Assembly: GCA_026706665.1 (NCBI GenBank)
Contig: JAPOYI010000167.1
Coordinates: 1 to 55,713 of the forward strand
Direction: 5' to 3'
Length of the DNA: 55,713 nt
DNA from: Gammaproteobacteria bacterium
Lineage (GTDB): Bacteria; Pseudomonadota; Gammaproteobacteria; Pseudomonadales; Azotimanducaceae
Below, piece by piece: positions 1 through 8,488 of the stretch (the first letter of the stretch is position 1; each line of letters starts with the position of its first letter). A program made the translations under genes and the position numbers. A model generated the notes under the pieces. The model made no database searches, was not told where the DNA came from, and saw only the letters and a program-made list of their open reading frames with translations.

Positions 1-71
1 CCTCCGGCGACGGGGGAAACGCCGGCACTTCCTTACGCGTCAGCGGTCGGGGAAGACTCCCCGGCTGAAGG
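1..71 (-). repeat. Dispersed 87-bp hairpin repeat, copy 1 (cut by window edge)
   Basis: Read on the minus strand, this stretch matches the tandem units at 55344-55517 and the copy at 28252-28338. The first hairpin is CGGGGA / TCCCCG with a short loop, and the second is CCGGCG / CGCCGG. About 71 of the 87 bases fall inside the window. The stop codon and last dozen codons of the small minus-strand gene at 33-251 lie inside the repeat. The repeat identity is seen directly; mobility is an inference. Confidence 0.85.
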
Positions 72-251
72 TTCCTCGTCTTCTTCTTCCTCATCCGGTG
101 TTTCGGGGCCGTTGTCCGTCAATTTTCGGCGGATGTCAGCGATGTCCCGCTGGATTTCGCTCAGGCGGAATATCGCATCCGGCAGCAGATCCATGATGCG
201 CCAGGCGAGGTAGCACAGGGCGGCGACGCCGATGAAGATCAGGAACGACAT
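33..251 (-). CDS. Small membrane-anchored protein of unknown function
   Basis: A 72-residue protein that starts with one hydrophobic segment (about residues 2-17, MSFLIFIGVAALCYLAW). A short amphipathic stretch with coiled-coil character follows (IQRDIADIRRKL), then a very acidic tail rich in Glu and Asp. It is probably an inner-membrane protein with a cytoplasmic tail. The last 12 or so residues (PSAGESSPTADA) and the TAA stop are encoded by the dispersed repeat at 1-71, so the original C-terminus may have been replaced. I recognise no family. The composition and clear membrane segment support a real gene, but no homologue can be named. Confidence 0.6.
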   Translation of the reverse strand: MSFLIFIGVAALCYLAWRIMDLLPDAIFRLSEIQRDIADIRRKLTDNGPETPDEEEEDEEPSAGESSPTADA

Positions 252-371
252 GGCACAACTCCACTGAAGAACGCTGTCGGCGGCTAATATAGCGTTGCAG
301 GCCCGGAGAGCAACGTGAAATGTCGATCGGGCGTTCTGGCATGCGGGTGATTTGTTTGAGGGAAGCGAACT

Positions 372-989
372 TTGGTCGGTAGCGACATCCCCACCGTTAC
401 AGCCGCCGGCATCAATGCGTTCTGGCTGGGACCCTCGCCGAAGGACCCGGAGGCGGCAAAGCAGGCTTCAGGACGCTGGTATGCCGCGGATGATCGCCTG
501 GATGACGACATCCGCCGAACGTTCGGCACAGCGATGGACCAGGCCCGTGCCGGGGTGATGTCCGGTTGGCGGGAGACGGCGGAAGGCGCGCTGGCGCTGG
601 TGATTCTGCTGGATCAGTTCACGCGCAACGCGTACCGGGGTACGGCGCGGGCGTTTTCCGGGGACGCCATGGCACGCGAAGTGGCGACCGGCGCGCTGGA
701 CAAGGGCCTCGATCACGTATTGCCGATCCCGGGCCGGCTTCTTCTCTACCACCCGTTCGAACACAGCGAGGATCTGGAGGACCAGCGACGTTCGGTGGCG
801 TTGTGTTCCGGACTGGCCGCGGAATCGCCCTCCGTGTGGCGGGAATACATCGACTCGTTCCTGCGGTACGCACACGCGCATCTGGAGGTGATCGAGCGAT
901 TCGGCCGGTTCCCGCATCGGAACGAGATCCTCGGGCGCGAGAGCACGCCAGCGGAGCAGGACTGGCTCTCGACCCACGGCGGGTTTTAG
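372..989 (+). CDS. DUF924 family protein
   Basis: This 205-residue protein carries the conserved features of the DUF924 family. These are an early FWLGP motif (residues 17-21), DQFTRNAYRG (81-90), the HPFEHSED segment (about 127-134) and RFGRFPHRNEILGR near residue 180. The family is all-helical, resembles tetratricopeptide folds and has no established biochemical role. The only workable start is TTG at 372, with a GAGGGA ribosome site about 8 bases upstream. It stands alone on this strand and converges with the phosphatase gene that ends at 1009. The family call is secure, the function unknown. Confidence 0.88.
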   Translation: MVGSDIPTVTAAGINAFWLGPSPKDPEAAKQASGRWYAADDRLDDDIRRTFGTAMDQARAGVMSGWRETAEGALALVILLDQFTRNAYRGTARAFSGDAMAREVATGALDKGLDHVLPIPGRLLLYHPFEHSEDLEDQRRSVALCSGLAAESPSVWREYIDSFLRYAHAHLEVIERFGRFPHRNEILGRESTPAEQDWLSTHGGF

Positions 990-1008
990 GCCCGGCGGCT
1001 GCGGCGAC

Positions 1009-1518
1009 CTATCTTTCCCGGAAACTGTCCGGCGTTGCCGCAAGCTCCAGTTCCGCCGTGCCTGGACCCAAGTCTCCCCAGGGTGCCTGAAAGGTCAGCA
1101 CGGCGATGCCGCAGGTAGGCAGATCCCCGATCCACGATCCGATCAGGACGCGGACCAGATCGCTGGCACCTGGGTTGTGGCCGACAAGCGCGGCGTTGCC
1201 CGTCCCGGAAGGCAGTCGGCGCAGCGCCTCGATGAGCGTACCGGGCCCCGCACCGTAGAGCGCCCGGCAGGTAATGAGATCGTCGTCCGACAGACCGAAA
1301 CCCCGGACGACGTGCTGCGCCGTTTCCACAGCCCGCCTGGCGGCACTGCTGACGATGGTTCCCGGGGGTTGTGCCTGCGTGCCGAGCCATCGCTCCATGC
1401 GTTTGGCCTGTTTGCGGCCCTTGGGTCGCAACGAGCGGCGGAAGTCGGGAACGCCGACGGTATGCTCCGCCGCCGCGTGCCGCACCACCCACAACACATT
1501 CGTGCGTTGCATCGCCAT
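1009..1518 (-). CDS. SixA-like histidine phosphatase
   Basis: A histidine phosphatase of about 169 residues. The catalytic RH pair is in VVRHAAAEH (residues 11-19), and a second histidine lies in the later VGHNPG motif. The size and the short RHG-type start fit the SixA branch, which dephosphorylates phosphohistidine proteins such as Hpt domains; substrate assignment here is by family only. The start is ATG at 1518, overlapping the TGA stop of the upstream LLM gene (TGATG), which suggests translational coupling. A second ATG at 1512 is possible. The open frame continues upstream to 1677 but lies inside the LLM gene and reads like noise. Confidence 0.85.
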   Translation of the reverse strand: MAMQRTNVLWVVRHAAAEHTVGVPDFRRSLRPKGRKQAKRMERWLGTQAQPPGTIVSSAARRAVETAQHVVRGFGLSDDDLITCRALYGAGPGTLIEALRRLPSGTGNAALVGHNPGASDLVRVLIGSWIGDLPTCGIAVLTFQAPWGDLGPGTAELELAATPDSFRER

Positions 1519-2420
1519 CAATCCCAGATCGAGAAGAACTCTTCGAAGGCGACGAACTGGCCGCCGTTGGCGGACGAAGGAACGATGATCGGCGTCTTGA
1601 TGCCAGCGTCGAACCACGCTTCGATGCCTTCGCGCACCTCGGCGGGGGAACCGAACAGGGTCGTGTCCGCCAGCCACCGATCAGACAGCGCGCGACCGAT
1701 CCCGTCCATGTCGTTGACGCGCCTGGCGGCTTCCACGCCGGCCATCTCGTCTTCGTAACCCGCCTCCCTCCAGTAGTTTCGGTAGTTCGGCAGCATTGCG
1801 TAGCGGGTCAACGTCCTGCGGTTTACGGCTGCCGCTGCCTGTCTGTCCTCGTTGACGCATGTGGGAGTCATGCAGCCGATGAAGAAGTCGCCGCCGCGCG
1901 CGGTGTCCGGCAGCGCACCGAGGGACACGCCCACCTGCGAACGCGCGGCGTTCGCCAGCACCATGCCGTCAGCGATTTCTTCGGCGAGGCGGATCATTCG
2001 CCGGCGCAACGTCGCAAGCATGATCGGAGGCAATTCGCCGGCCCGAGGCGCCGACTTGAGATCGTGGACAAACTTGCGCATGTCGGCGAGGGGCCTTCCC
2101 GCTTTCACGCCGAGGCGCTCCATCGTCGCCGAGTGGCTGACCCCGGCGCCGAAGATGAACCGCCCGCCCGAGACTTCGTGAATAAAGCTCGCGGCGCTTG
2201 CGAATTCCGACGGGTGGCGCGTATAGATTGGCGATATCGACGTGCCGAATCGAATCTCGCTGGTCACGAAAGCAAGCGCTTGGCACAGGGCGAGGTTGTC
2301 CCCGATGCTCGGACAATAGATGCCGGAGAACTCCCGGCGTTCGATTTCTTTCGCGAGTTCCAGCGTCGGCGCGCGGCGGCCTGGAACGGCGGCCAGGCTC
2401 AGCGCGGGGAGTGCGGGCAT
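1518..2420 (-). CDS. LLM class flavin-dependent oxidoreductase
   Basis: This 300-residue protein has the layout of the luciferase-like monooxygenase TIM barrel. It has an early segment LELAKEIERREFSGIY, then TSISPIYTRHP, and the typical EVSGGRFIFGAGVSH motif near residues 83-97. The family uses FMN or F420; which one is used here cannot be read from the sequence. It probably oxidises a small organic substrate in the cytoplasm. It forms a two-gene unit with the phosphatase gene, sharing the TGATG junction. The length is slightly short for the family but both ends look complete. Confidence 0.85.
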   Translation of the reverse strand: MPALPALSLAAVPGRRAPTLELAKEIERREFSGIYCPSIGDNLALCQALAFVTSEIRFGTSISPIYTRHPSEFASAASFIHEVSGGRFIFGAGVSHSATMERLGVKAGRPLADMRKFVHDLKSAPRAGELPPIMLATLRRRMIRLAEEIADGMVLANAARSQVGVSLGALPDTARGGDFFIGCMTPTCVNEDRQAAAAVNRRTLTRYAMLPNYRNYWREAGYEDEMAGVEAARRVNDMDGIGRALSDRWLADTTLFGSPAEVREGIEAWFDAGIKTPIIVPSSANGGQFVAFEEFFSIWD

Positions 2421-2486
2421 GGATACTCCTCTGCTCTATCTGCGATGCGGCGAGGGGAAGTTAGCAGACTTCGGTGGGTTGCGGGG

Positions 2487-3215
2487 TCAACCCTGGGGTG
2501 TCTCAAACCCGAGGATCTCCAGGATGTTCCCCACCGGATCGAGTTCGTGAATCTCGATAGCGAGCCCCGGGTCAGGACAGGTTCGCCGGTACCGGTTGAG
2601 CCAGACCGCGGCCATGCCGTTCTTGTGGGCAGGAAGGACATCGTTCTCCCATGAGTCCCCGACCATCGTTACCCGTCCGGGGGGCACGCCCAGGCCGGCC
2701 AGGGCGTACCGAAAGATCGCCGGATCCGGCTTGGTCGTACCCACTTCTTCGGAAATTGCCAGGACATCCAGGTCGCCGGGATCGATGTCGCAGCGCTTCA
2801 GCTTGTCCCGCTGCTGCGCCGACGGACCGTTGGTGATGACCCCGATCTTCACCCTTCCCCGCAGGGCGTGGAGCAACTGGGAAGCGCCCGGGACCAGGCG
2901 CAGGTTCGATTGCTGAGCGCGGGCGTACGACACGGCCGCCTTGGCTACCCTCTTTTCGTCCGGCTCAAGCCCGTAGCGGCGGCAGACACCGCCGATGCGT
3001 TGGATACGCGCCTCATCGTCGGACAGGCCTCCGCCAAGGGTTCGAAGGAAGTTGGCGTGCAGCTCCTCGTCGTGAACCAGTTCCAGCTCCTCGAGCGGCA
3101 CGGGCGCAAGCCCCGGCAACAGCTCCTGGACTGCGCGCAGACCGTGCCGACGGGAGTACTGGAAATCGACCAGGGTGTCGTCGAGGTCGAAGAGGACTGC
3201 CTCCTTGCTTCTCAT
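2487..3215 (-). CDS. HAD family hydrolase (phosphatase-like)
   Basis: A 242-residue haloacid dehalogenase superfamily protein. Motif I is FDLDDTLVDF (the nucleophile Asp is near residue 10 and the acid-base Asp two residues later). Motif II is GVITNGP, the motif III lysine is in TTKPDP, and motif IV is MVGDSWENDV. An alpha-helical cap sits between motifs I and II, as in subfamily IA enzymes of the YjjG or phosphoglycolate phosphatase type. It most likely removes phosphate from a small metabolite; the substrate cannot be assigned. It is on the same strand as the LLM gene but separated from it by about 65 bases. Confidence 0.88.
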   Translation of the reverse strand: MRSKEAVLFDLDDTLVDFQYSRRHGLRAVQELLPGLAPVPLEELELVHDEELHANFLRTLGGGLSDDEARIQRIGGVCRRYGLEPDEKRVAKAAVSYARAQQSNLRLVPGASQLLHALRGRVKIGVITNGPSAQQRDKLKRCDIDPGDLDVLAISEEVGTTKPDPAIFRYALAGLGVPPGRVTMVGDSWENDVLPAHKNGMAAVWLNRYRRTCPDPGLAIEIHELDPVGNILEILGFETPQG

Positions 3216-3476
3216 CGTTTGGCTCGGCTCCTGTGCGGGCGGAGTTCGTGGTCAGTTGAGTTCGACGTGTTGCATCACTGCCACTGCCCCACGCCTCCAA
3301 TATTGGATAAGGCGCGTATCCTGTGCAATTCAGGAGACGGTACTGCGTGCACGGCGATTCTTGATTGCCGCGACCAGGGTGTCGCGCCGGAACGATTCCC
3401 TGGTGAGGTCGGCGTCATTCCAGACCAGTGCCATGAAACCCGCCGGCCCTTCGGGCGTGCCGACCTCGGGAGGAAC

Positions 3477-4001
3477 ATGATGCTGACTGGAACCTGTCTT
3501 TGCGGAGACATCGCGTTCGAAATCGATGGGCCGGTGGACATGGTGGGTCACTGTCACTGTTCCATGTGCCGCAAGTTCCACGGGAGTGCGCTCGCCACTT
3601 CGGTACGCGGCACCGGAGGATTTCCGATGGGTGCGCGGGGCGAATCGGATCCGATCGTACCAATCATCGGCGCAGGGCTACCGGCATTTCTGCCCCCGTT
3701 GCGGCTCCGCGGTCCCCTCGGCTGGCGCATGGTTGCCGTTCGCCCTGATCCCCATGGGCAATGTCGTCGAAGACCCGGGCACGCGATCGCAGCGCCACTT
3801 CTTCGCCGGTGCCATGGCGCCCTGGCACGCATCGTCGATGGCCTGCCGCGTCATGAAGCGTATCCGGCGGAATTCGCCCGGATGCGGTTGCGGTGGAACG
3901 ACCCGCACGCCAGCCGAAGACCCCGGGCACGATCAGAGGCAGCAGCGATAACATCTTCACTGATTCGCGCGCAGCCTGGACCGTCGTGGATGAAACCCTG
4001 A
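3477..4001 (+). pseudogene. GFA/CENP-V family protein, interrupted by two frameshifts
   Basis: The start is ATG at 3477 after a good GGAGGA ribosome site. The first part reads LTGTCLCGDIAFEIDG and GHCHCSMCRKFHGSALA, the zinc-binding cysteine pattern of the GFA family (glutathione-dependent formaldehyde-activating enzyme-like). Near 3600 the family sequence moves to the +1 frame, which reads EDFRWVRGANRIRSY and HFCPRCGSAVPSAG. Near 3830 it moves back to the first frame (IVDGLPRHEAYPAEF). The two shifts compensate each other. Either this is a decayed gene or the assembly has two small indels. The stop at 4001 may lie beyond the original end. The family call is firm; the function of this copy is doubtful. 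Confidence 0.75.
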
Positions 4002-4090
4002 AGGCCTGGCCGGAAGCCGCAGACTGGAGTTCGCCACGCCGGAGGCCCGCGTAGCCTGCGGGGACGTGAAGAAGCCAGCCAGATCAAGCG

Positions 4091-4118
4091 TTGCAGCAAA
4101 CCGACTATCCTGTACTCT
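4091..4118 (+). promoter_or_regulatory. Possible sigma-70 promoter for the GPP34 gene
   Basis: TTGCAG (4091-4096) and TACTCT (4113-4118) are separated by 16 bases, and the start codon at 4160 follows about 40 bases later. Agreement with the -35 and -10 consensus is partial. This is an inference from sequence only. Confidence 0.3.
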
Positions 4119-4159
4119 AAGCACAGCATGAACGGGGGACATCCCTGGCGGAGTGACCG

Positions 4160-4816
4160 ATGACGCTAAGGTTCGCCGAAGAAGTGCTGCTGCTCCTGCT
4201 GCACGACGACAATGGCAAGTTCGCCCGGGTGCCGGAGTGGTCCCTGCGATACGCCCTCGGCGGCGGCGTGCTGATGGACCTGGCGCTGGAAAACCGCATC
4301 GATACGGACCTCGAGAAGCTCGTCCTTATCGATTCGACCCCGGTTGGTGACCATCTCCTCGATCCCCTGCTCGAAGAGATCGCCGCGGCGACGGAATCCC
4401 ATGACGCCCGCTACTGGGTGGAAGTGGCAGCCGGGCGGGCCTGGGAGATTCGTGAAGAAGCGCTTTCGCGCCTGGTCGAGCGAGGAATCCTGGAACAGCG
4501 GGAGGACCGGTTCCTTTGGGTGCTGTCGTCGCGCCGCTACCCGGTGGTGGATGGCAAGGCCGAGCGCGAGTTGAAGCTTCGCATCATGGAGGTGCTGTTC
4601 AGCGATGCGCTGCCGGATCCGCGCGATATCGTCATCATCTGCCTGGCGGATGCCTGCGGGATCTTCAAGGAGTTGCTGGCGGAGCGCGAACTTGACCTGG
4701 TGGCGGAGCGCATCGGGCAGGTCCGAAAGATGGACCTGATCGGCCAGGCCGTATCCAGCGCGATCTGGGACATCGAAACGGCTGTCGCCGCCGCGATGCC
4801 GCCGCTCGCGTACTGA
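4160..4816 (+). CDS. GPP34 (GOLPH3-like) family protein
   Basis: This 218-residue protein opens with the family pattern RFAEEVLLLLLHDDNGKF and continues with YALGGGVLMDLALENRID. Both are diagnostic of the GPP34 domain, known from the yeast and human Golgi phosphoprotein 3, which binds phosphatidylinositol 4-phosphate. Bacterial members are poorly characterised; membrane or lipid association is plausible by analogy only. The protein is about the usual bacterial length and covers the whole domain. It ends four bases before the convergent SDR gene, with no terminator between them. The ATG start gives the family N-terminus exactly. Confidence 0.85.
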   Translation: MTLRFAEEVLLLLLHDDNGKFARVPEWSLRYALGGGVLMDLALENRIDTDLEKLVLIDSTPVGDHLLDPLLEEIAAATESHDARYWVEVAAGRAWEIREEALSRLVERGILEQREDRFLWVLSSRRYPVVDGKAERELKLRIMEVLFSDALPDPRDIVIICLADACGIFKELLAERELDLVAERIGQVRKMDLIGQAVSSAIWDIETAVAAAMPPLAY

Positions 4817-4819
4817 CCC

Positions 4820-5488
4820 TCAGGACAGTCCTTCGACCGGAATCGATGCGCCGTGAATCGCGCCCGCGGCGTCCGATGAGAGGAACATCACCACCGAAGC
4901 GATCTGGTCCGGGCGTACCCACTTCGAGAAATCCGCTTTCGGCATGTCCTCGCGGTTGCGCGGAGTGTCGACGATGCTCGGCAGGATGCAGTTGACGTTG
5001 ATGCCTTCCGCCTTAAGTTCGTCCGCGAGGGACTCCGTCAGCCGCAGCACCACGCTCTTCGAAGCGCAGTAGGCCGCCATCGCGCCGGCGCCCCGGAGGC
5101 CGGCGCGCGCGCCGATGTTGACGATCCTGCCTGCGCCCCGCTCGCGCATCCCGGGCACCACCGCCCGCACCATGTTGAGTACCGTGCGGGCGTTGAGGTT
5201 GAACATGAAGTCCCAGGTCTCGTCGCTCGTCCCGGCGACGGTCTCGCCCATGGTGAAGCCGCCGGCGATGTTCGCGAGAACGTCGATGTGCCCGACTTCG
5301 CCCGCGGCTCTCCTGGCGTCGTCGGGGTCCACCAGGTCGGCGACGATGCAGCGGCAGGGCGATTTCGCCTCGACGATGTCGATGCCCGTGACGTCCGCGC
5401 CAGCCTGGTGAAATGCGTCGGCGACCGCACGCCCCACCACGCCCGCGGACCCGGTGACCACCACGCGCTTGCCATTGAAGTCGTTCAT
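4820..5488 (-). CDS. Short-chain dehydrogenase/reductase (SDR)
   Basis: A 222-residue classical SDR. The dinucleotide-binding glycine motif is VVVTGSAGVVGRAVA near the N-terminus, NIAGG follows, and the catalytic tyrosine and lysine are in YCASK. The end SIPVEGLS is the usual SDR terminus. It is an NAD(P)-dependent oxidoreductase of unknown substrate. The start is ATG at 5488 with a GGGGA site upstream. The frame stays open to 6334, but that part lies opposite the DNA glycosylase gene and is not coding. It is divergent from the glycosylase gene at 5630. Confidence 0.88.
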   Translation of the reverse strand: MNDFNGKRVVVTGSAGVVGRAVADAFHQAGADVTGIDIVEAKSPCRCIVADLVDPDDARRAAGEVGHIDVLANIAGGFTMGETVAGTSDETWDFMFNLNARTVLNMVRAVVPGMRERGAGRIVNIGARAGLRGAGAMAAYCASKSVVLRLTESLADELKAEGINVNCILPSIVDTPRNREDMPKADFSKWVRPDQIASVVMFLSSDAAGAIHGASIPVEGLS

Positions 5489-5629
5489 GTCGATTCCCCG
5501 TGGACGCTGCGGAAAAATCATACAGCAGCCCCGCTGTAGCCAGTCTCGACCAGGCCAGGCGCGGCTCGACGGGTTGCACCGTGACCAGGCTCGCTGGGAC
5601 AATCTTCCGACCGTTTCCAGGGTCGCCCG

Positions 5630-6520
5630 ATGCCTGAACTGCCGGATCTCACGATCTATATCGAGCACCTTGATCGTCGGGTCACCGGAGGCCGGCTCAA
5701 GGACATTCGCCTTCGTAGCCCGTTCGTGCTGCGCTCGGTGTCTCCCTCGCCTGAGGACCTCCGGGATCGACGTGTTCGTGGCGTGCGGCGCTTGGCGAAG
5801 CAGATCGTGTTCGACCTCGAGGGCGACTGCTTCATGGTCATCCATCTCATGATCGCCGGACGTCTTCGATGGTACGAGACGGGCAAGGCGCCACCGCGTG
5901 CTGGCCTGGCGGCCTTCGACTTCTCCTCCGGAACGCTCCTGCTGACCGAAGCAAGCAAGAAGAAACGGGCCTCGCTGCGACTCGCCTCCGGCGCGGAGGC
6001 CCTGGCGGCGCTCGACCCGGGCGGCCTGGAGTTGCTCGACATCGACGAGGCGACCTTTGCCGATCAACTTCGCGGATCCAGGCACACATTGAAGCGCACC
6101 TTGACCGACCAGCGCATCTTCGCAGGTGTCGGCAACGCCTATTCCGACGAAATCCTGCTGGCGGCGGGGTTGTCTCCCTTCAAACGCGCGCCGGACGTCA
6201 GCGATGACGAAGCTGCCCGCCTGTTCGAGGCATGCCGCACGACATTGATCGACTGGATCGACATTCTGCGGGCAAAAGCCGGTACCAGGTTCCCGAGCAA
6301 GGTCACCGCGTTCCACCCGGAGATGGCGGCGCACGGGAAGTACAGGGATCCTTGCCCCGTCTGCGAAGCGCCCATCCAGCGCATCGTGTACGCGGAGAAC
6401 GAAAGCAACTATTGTCCGCGGTGCCAGACGGGCGGTCGCGTACTCGCCGACCGCTCACTGTCCAGGTTGCTCAAGGAGAGCTATCCGAGGCGCATCGAGG
6501 ATCTGGAGGGAATGCCCTGA
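5630..6520 (+). CDS. Fpg/Nei family DNA glycosylase
   Basis: This 296-residue enzyme begins MPELPD. After Met removal this gives the N-terminal proline nucleophile and the following glutamate used by Fpg/MutM and Nei enzymes to excise oxidised bases and cleave abasic sites. The helix-two-turn-helix region reads RIFAGVGNAYSDEIL. A C-terminal zinc finger uses four cysteines (CPVC and CPRC, about residues 242-265) and ends in TGGR. It is slightly longer than E. coli MutM and diverges just after the PELP motif, so it may be a specialised paralogue rather than the main MutM. It acts in base excision repair. Confidence 0.85.
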   Translation: MPELPDLTIYIEHLDRRVTGGRLKDIRLRSPFVLRSVSPSPEDLRDRRVRGVRRLAKQIVFDLEGDCFMVIHLMIAGRLRWYETGKAPPRAGLAAFDFSSGTLLLTEASKKKRASLRLASGAEALAALDPGGLELLDIDEATFADQLRGSRHTLKRTLTDQRIFAGVGNAYSDEILLAAGLSPFKRAPDVSDDEAARLFEACRTTLIDWIDILRAKAGTRFPSKVTAFHPEMAAHGKYRDPCPVCEAPIQRIVYAENESNYCPRCQTGGRVLADRSLSRLLKESYPRRIEDLEGMP

Positions 6521-6694
6521 TCCTGCTTCCTCCGGTGGACTCGGATACGCCGGCTTGACGGCAGCGCGCCAGGGTGAGGGAGAGTGGCGCGCAGGCACGG
6601 GCGCGGTCCCGCCGCACAGCGGTCGTGCTGGCCGACCGATTCCGTTGACGCGAGCGCCGCCGCTCAATAGGGTGTCGTCGGCAAGGAGGTGAAG

Positions 6695-8488
6695 ATGAGC
6701 CAACCAGGTGCCCCGCAGCCGGCAATAGTGCAATGCGGAATCGGAACGCGTCGCTCCACACCCGTCGAGTCAGGTTTCGGTCGTACTGCGTCGCTCGCCA
6801 TCCTGCTGTTCGCTGGCCAGGTGGCAGCGGATGTGCTCGACGTCATGCGCGACGAGCTCGACCGCTCTCGGGAAGTACTCACCCAACAGCCCACGCCGGT
6901 CTACTACCTGAGCTACGAGATCACCGAAGACAAGACGGTCACGGTCGAAGGTGCGTTCGGAAGCATGACGCGGTGGTGGGAGGGCGAGTCACGAGGACTC
7001 GACATCGACCTGAGGGTTGGCAGCCCGGCGCTCGACAATACGCGCGAACTGTCACAGCGCGCTGGCGGTAGGCCGTTCCAGGTCCGGTTCGGGCGAGGAG
7101 CGCGGATTCCGATCGAAGACGAAGAAGGATTGCGCGCCGTGCTCTGGGATCGAACCGACAGGAAGTACAAGGAAGCCATCGAGCGCTTCACCAGGGTTCG
7201 GGCCGATGTGCAGGTTAACGTTGAGACCGGGGACGAGACGGGAGACTTCTCGCCGGAGAAAGCGGAGGTGGCTTCCGAAGATACCGTTGCGCTCCGCGCC
7301 GACCGGTCCGCGTGGGAGGACAAGGTGCGCCGATACACGGCGCCGTTTGCGGACTCACCACACGTCTTTTCGGCGAACGCCACGATAGGGGGCAATGTCG
7401 AAACCCGCTGGTACGTCAACAGCGAAGGTTCCGCGATCAAGACATCGACCGGCTACTACCGCGTGTCGATCCATGCGTTCACACGGGCGGAAGACGGCAT
7501 GGTGTTGCCGCGCTCGGAGCAGTTTTTTTCCCTCACGCCGGAAGGACTCCCGGACGATGAAACCGTGATGGCTGCCGTGCACAGGATGGCCAGCGACCTG
7601 GAAGGTCTTCGGACAGCTCCCCTGGTGGAGCCCTACGCCGGTCCCGCTATTCTCTCCGGCAGGGCGAGCGGCGTCTTTTTCCACGAGATCCTGGGTCACC
7701 GCATGGAGGGGCATCGCCAGAAAGGGGCGGCCGAAGCGCAGACGTTCCGCAGGATGGTGGGAGAATCGGTGCTGCCCGAGGCATTCTCCGTGACCTTCGA
7801 TCCGACGATTCGGCGGTTTGGCGCCACGGACCTGGTGGGCGCGTACCGCTATGACAACCAGGGCGTCAAGGCGCGGCGCGTCCCGGTAATCGTCGACGGC
7901 GTGCTGACGAACTTCCTGATGGCGCGAATTCCCATCGAGGGTTTCCCCAGGTCCAACGGCCACGGGCGAAAGAACACCGGATACGCACCGGTGGCACGGC
8001 AGTCCAATCTGATCATCGAGGCATCGGAGACGATGTCGCGGGAGGAACTCAAGGCCCGACTCCTGGCCATGGTGGAACGCGACGGCAAGGACTTCGGCCT
8101 GTTCTTCGACCGCATCCAGGGAGGTTTCACGATCACCGGCCGAGAACTGCCCAATGTCTTCACGGTGAGGCCGACGGTGGTCTACCGCATCGACCCGGAC
8201 GGCAGCGAGGAACTTGTGCGTGGCGTGAATCTCATCGGCACGCCGCTTACCGCCTTCAGCCGGATCGAGGCGGCCGGCGACGACTTCCAGGTCTTCAACG
8301 GCACATGCGGTGCGGAGTCGGGCGCGGTCCCGGTGGCCACCGTGTCGCCTTCGATACTCGTCTCGCAGATCGAAGTTCAGAAGGGGTCGACGGTGCAGAC
8401 CCGGCTGCCGATCCTGCCGCCGCCCGGAAATACATCGGAGACCACCAGCGAGGCGCGCTCGTTCGCACCCATGGGAGAAGCGCGATGA
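6695..8488 (+). CDS. TldD-like metallopeptidase with putative export signal
   Basis: A protein of about 597 residues related to TldD/PmbA. The metal site is visible as HEILGHRMEGH (His330, Glu331 and His335), the HExxxH motif of TldD that binds zinc. Downstream it has LIIEASETMSREELKARLL and RIQGGFTITGRELPN, typical of the family C-terminal half. The start ATG at 6695 follows a perfect AGGAGG; a GTG at 6689 overlaps that site and is less likely. Residues 30-46 (RTASLAILLFAGQVAAD) look like a signal peptide, which is unusual because E. coli TldD is cytosolic. It is coupled to the next gene by an ATGA overlap and probably forms a heteromer with it. Confidence 0.85.
   Translation: MSQPGAPQPAIVQCGIGTRRSTPVESGFGRTASLAILLFAGQVAADVLDVMRDELDRSREVLTQQPTPVYYLSYEITEDKTVTVEGAFGSMTRWWEGESRGLDIDLRVGSPALDNTRELSQRAGGRPFQVRFGRGARIPIEDEEGLRAVLWDRTDRKYKEAIERFTRVRADVQVNVETGDETGDFSPEKAEVASEDTVALRADRSAWEDKVRRYTAPFADSPHVFSANATIGGNVETRWYVNSEGSAIKTSTGYYRVSIHAFTRAEDGMVLPRSEQFFSLTPEGLPDDETVMAAVHRMASDLEGLRTAPLVEPYAGPAILSGRASGVFFHEILGHRMEGHRQKGAAEAQTFRRMVGESVLPEAFSVTFDPTIRRFGATDLVGAYRYDNQGVKARRVPVIVDGVLTNFLMARIPIEGFPRSNGHGRKNTGYAPVARQSNLIIEASETMSREELKARLLAMVERDGKDFGLFFDRIQGGFTITGRELPNVFTVRPTVVYRIDPDGSEELVRGVNLIGTPLTAFSRIEAAGDDFQVFNGTCGAESGAVPVATVSPSILVSQIEVQKGSTVQTRLPILPPPGNTSETTSEARSFAPMGEAR

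Noticed and set aside
3330-3434. Minus-strand 34-codon frame reading MALVWNDADLTRESFRRD
   Set aside because: It reads plausibly, but is too short, has no strong ribosome site and no neighbour to support it. It could be a remnant.
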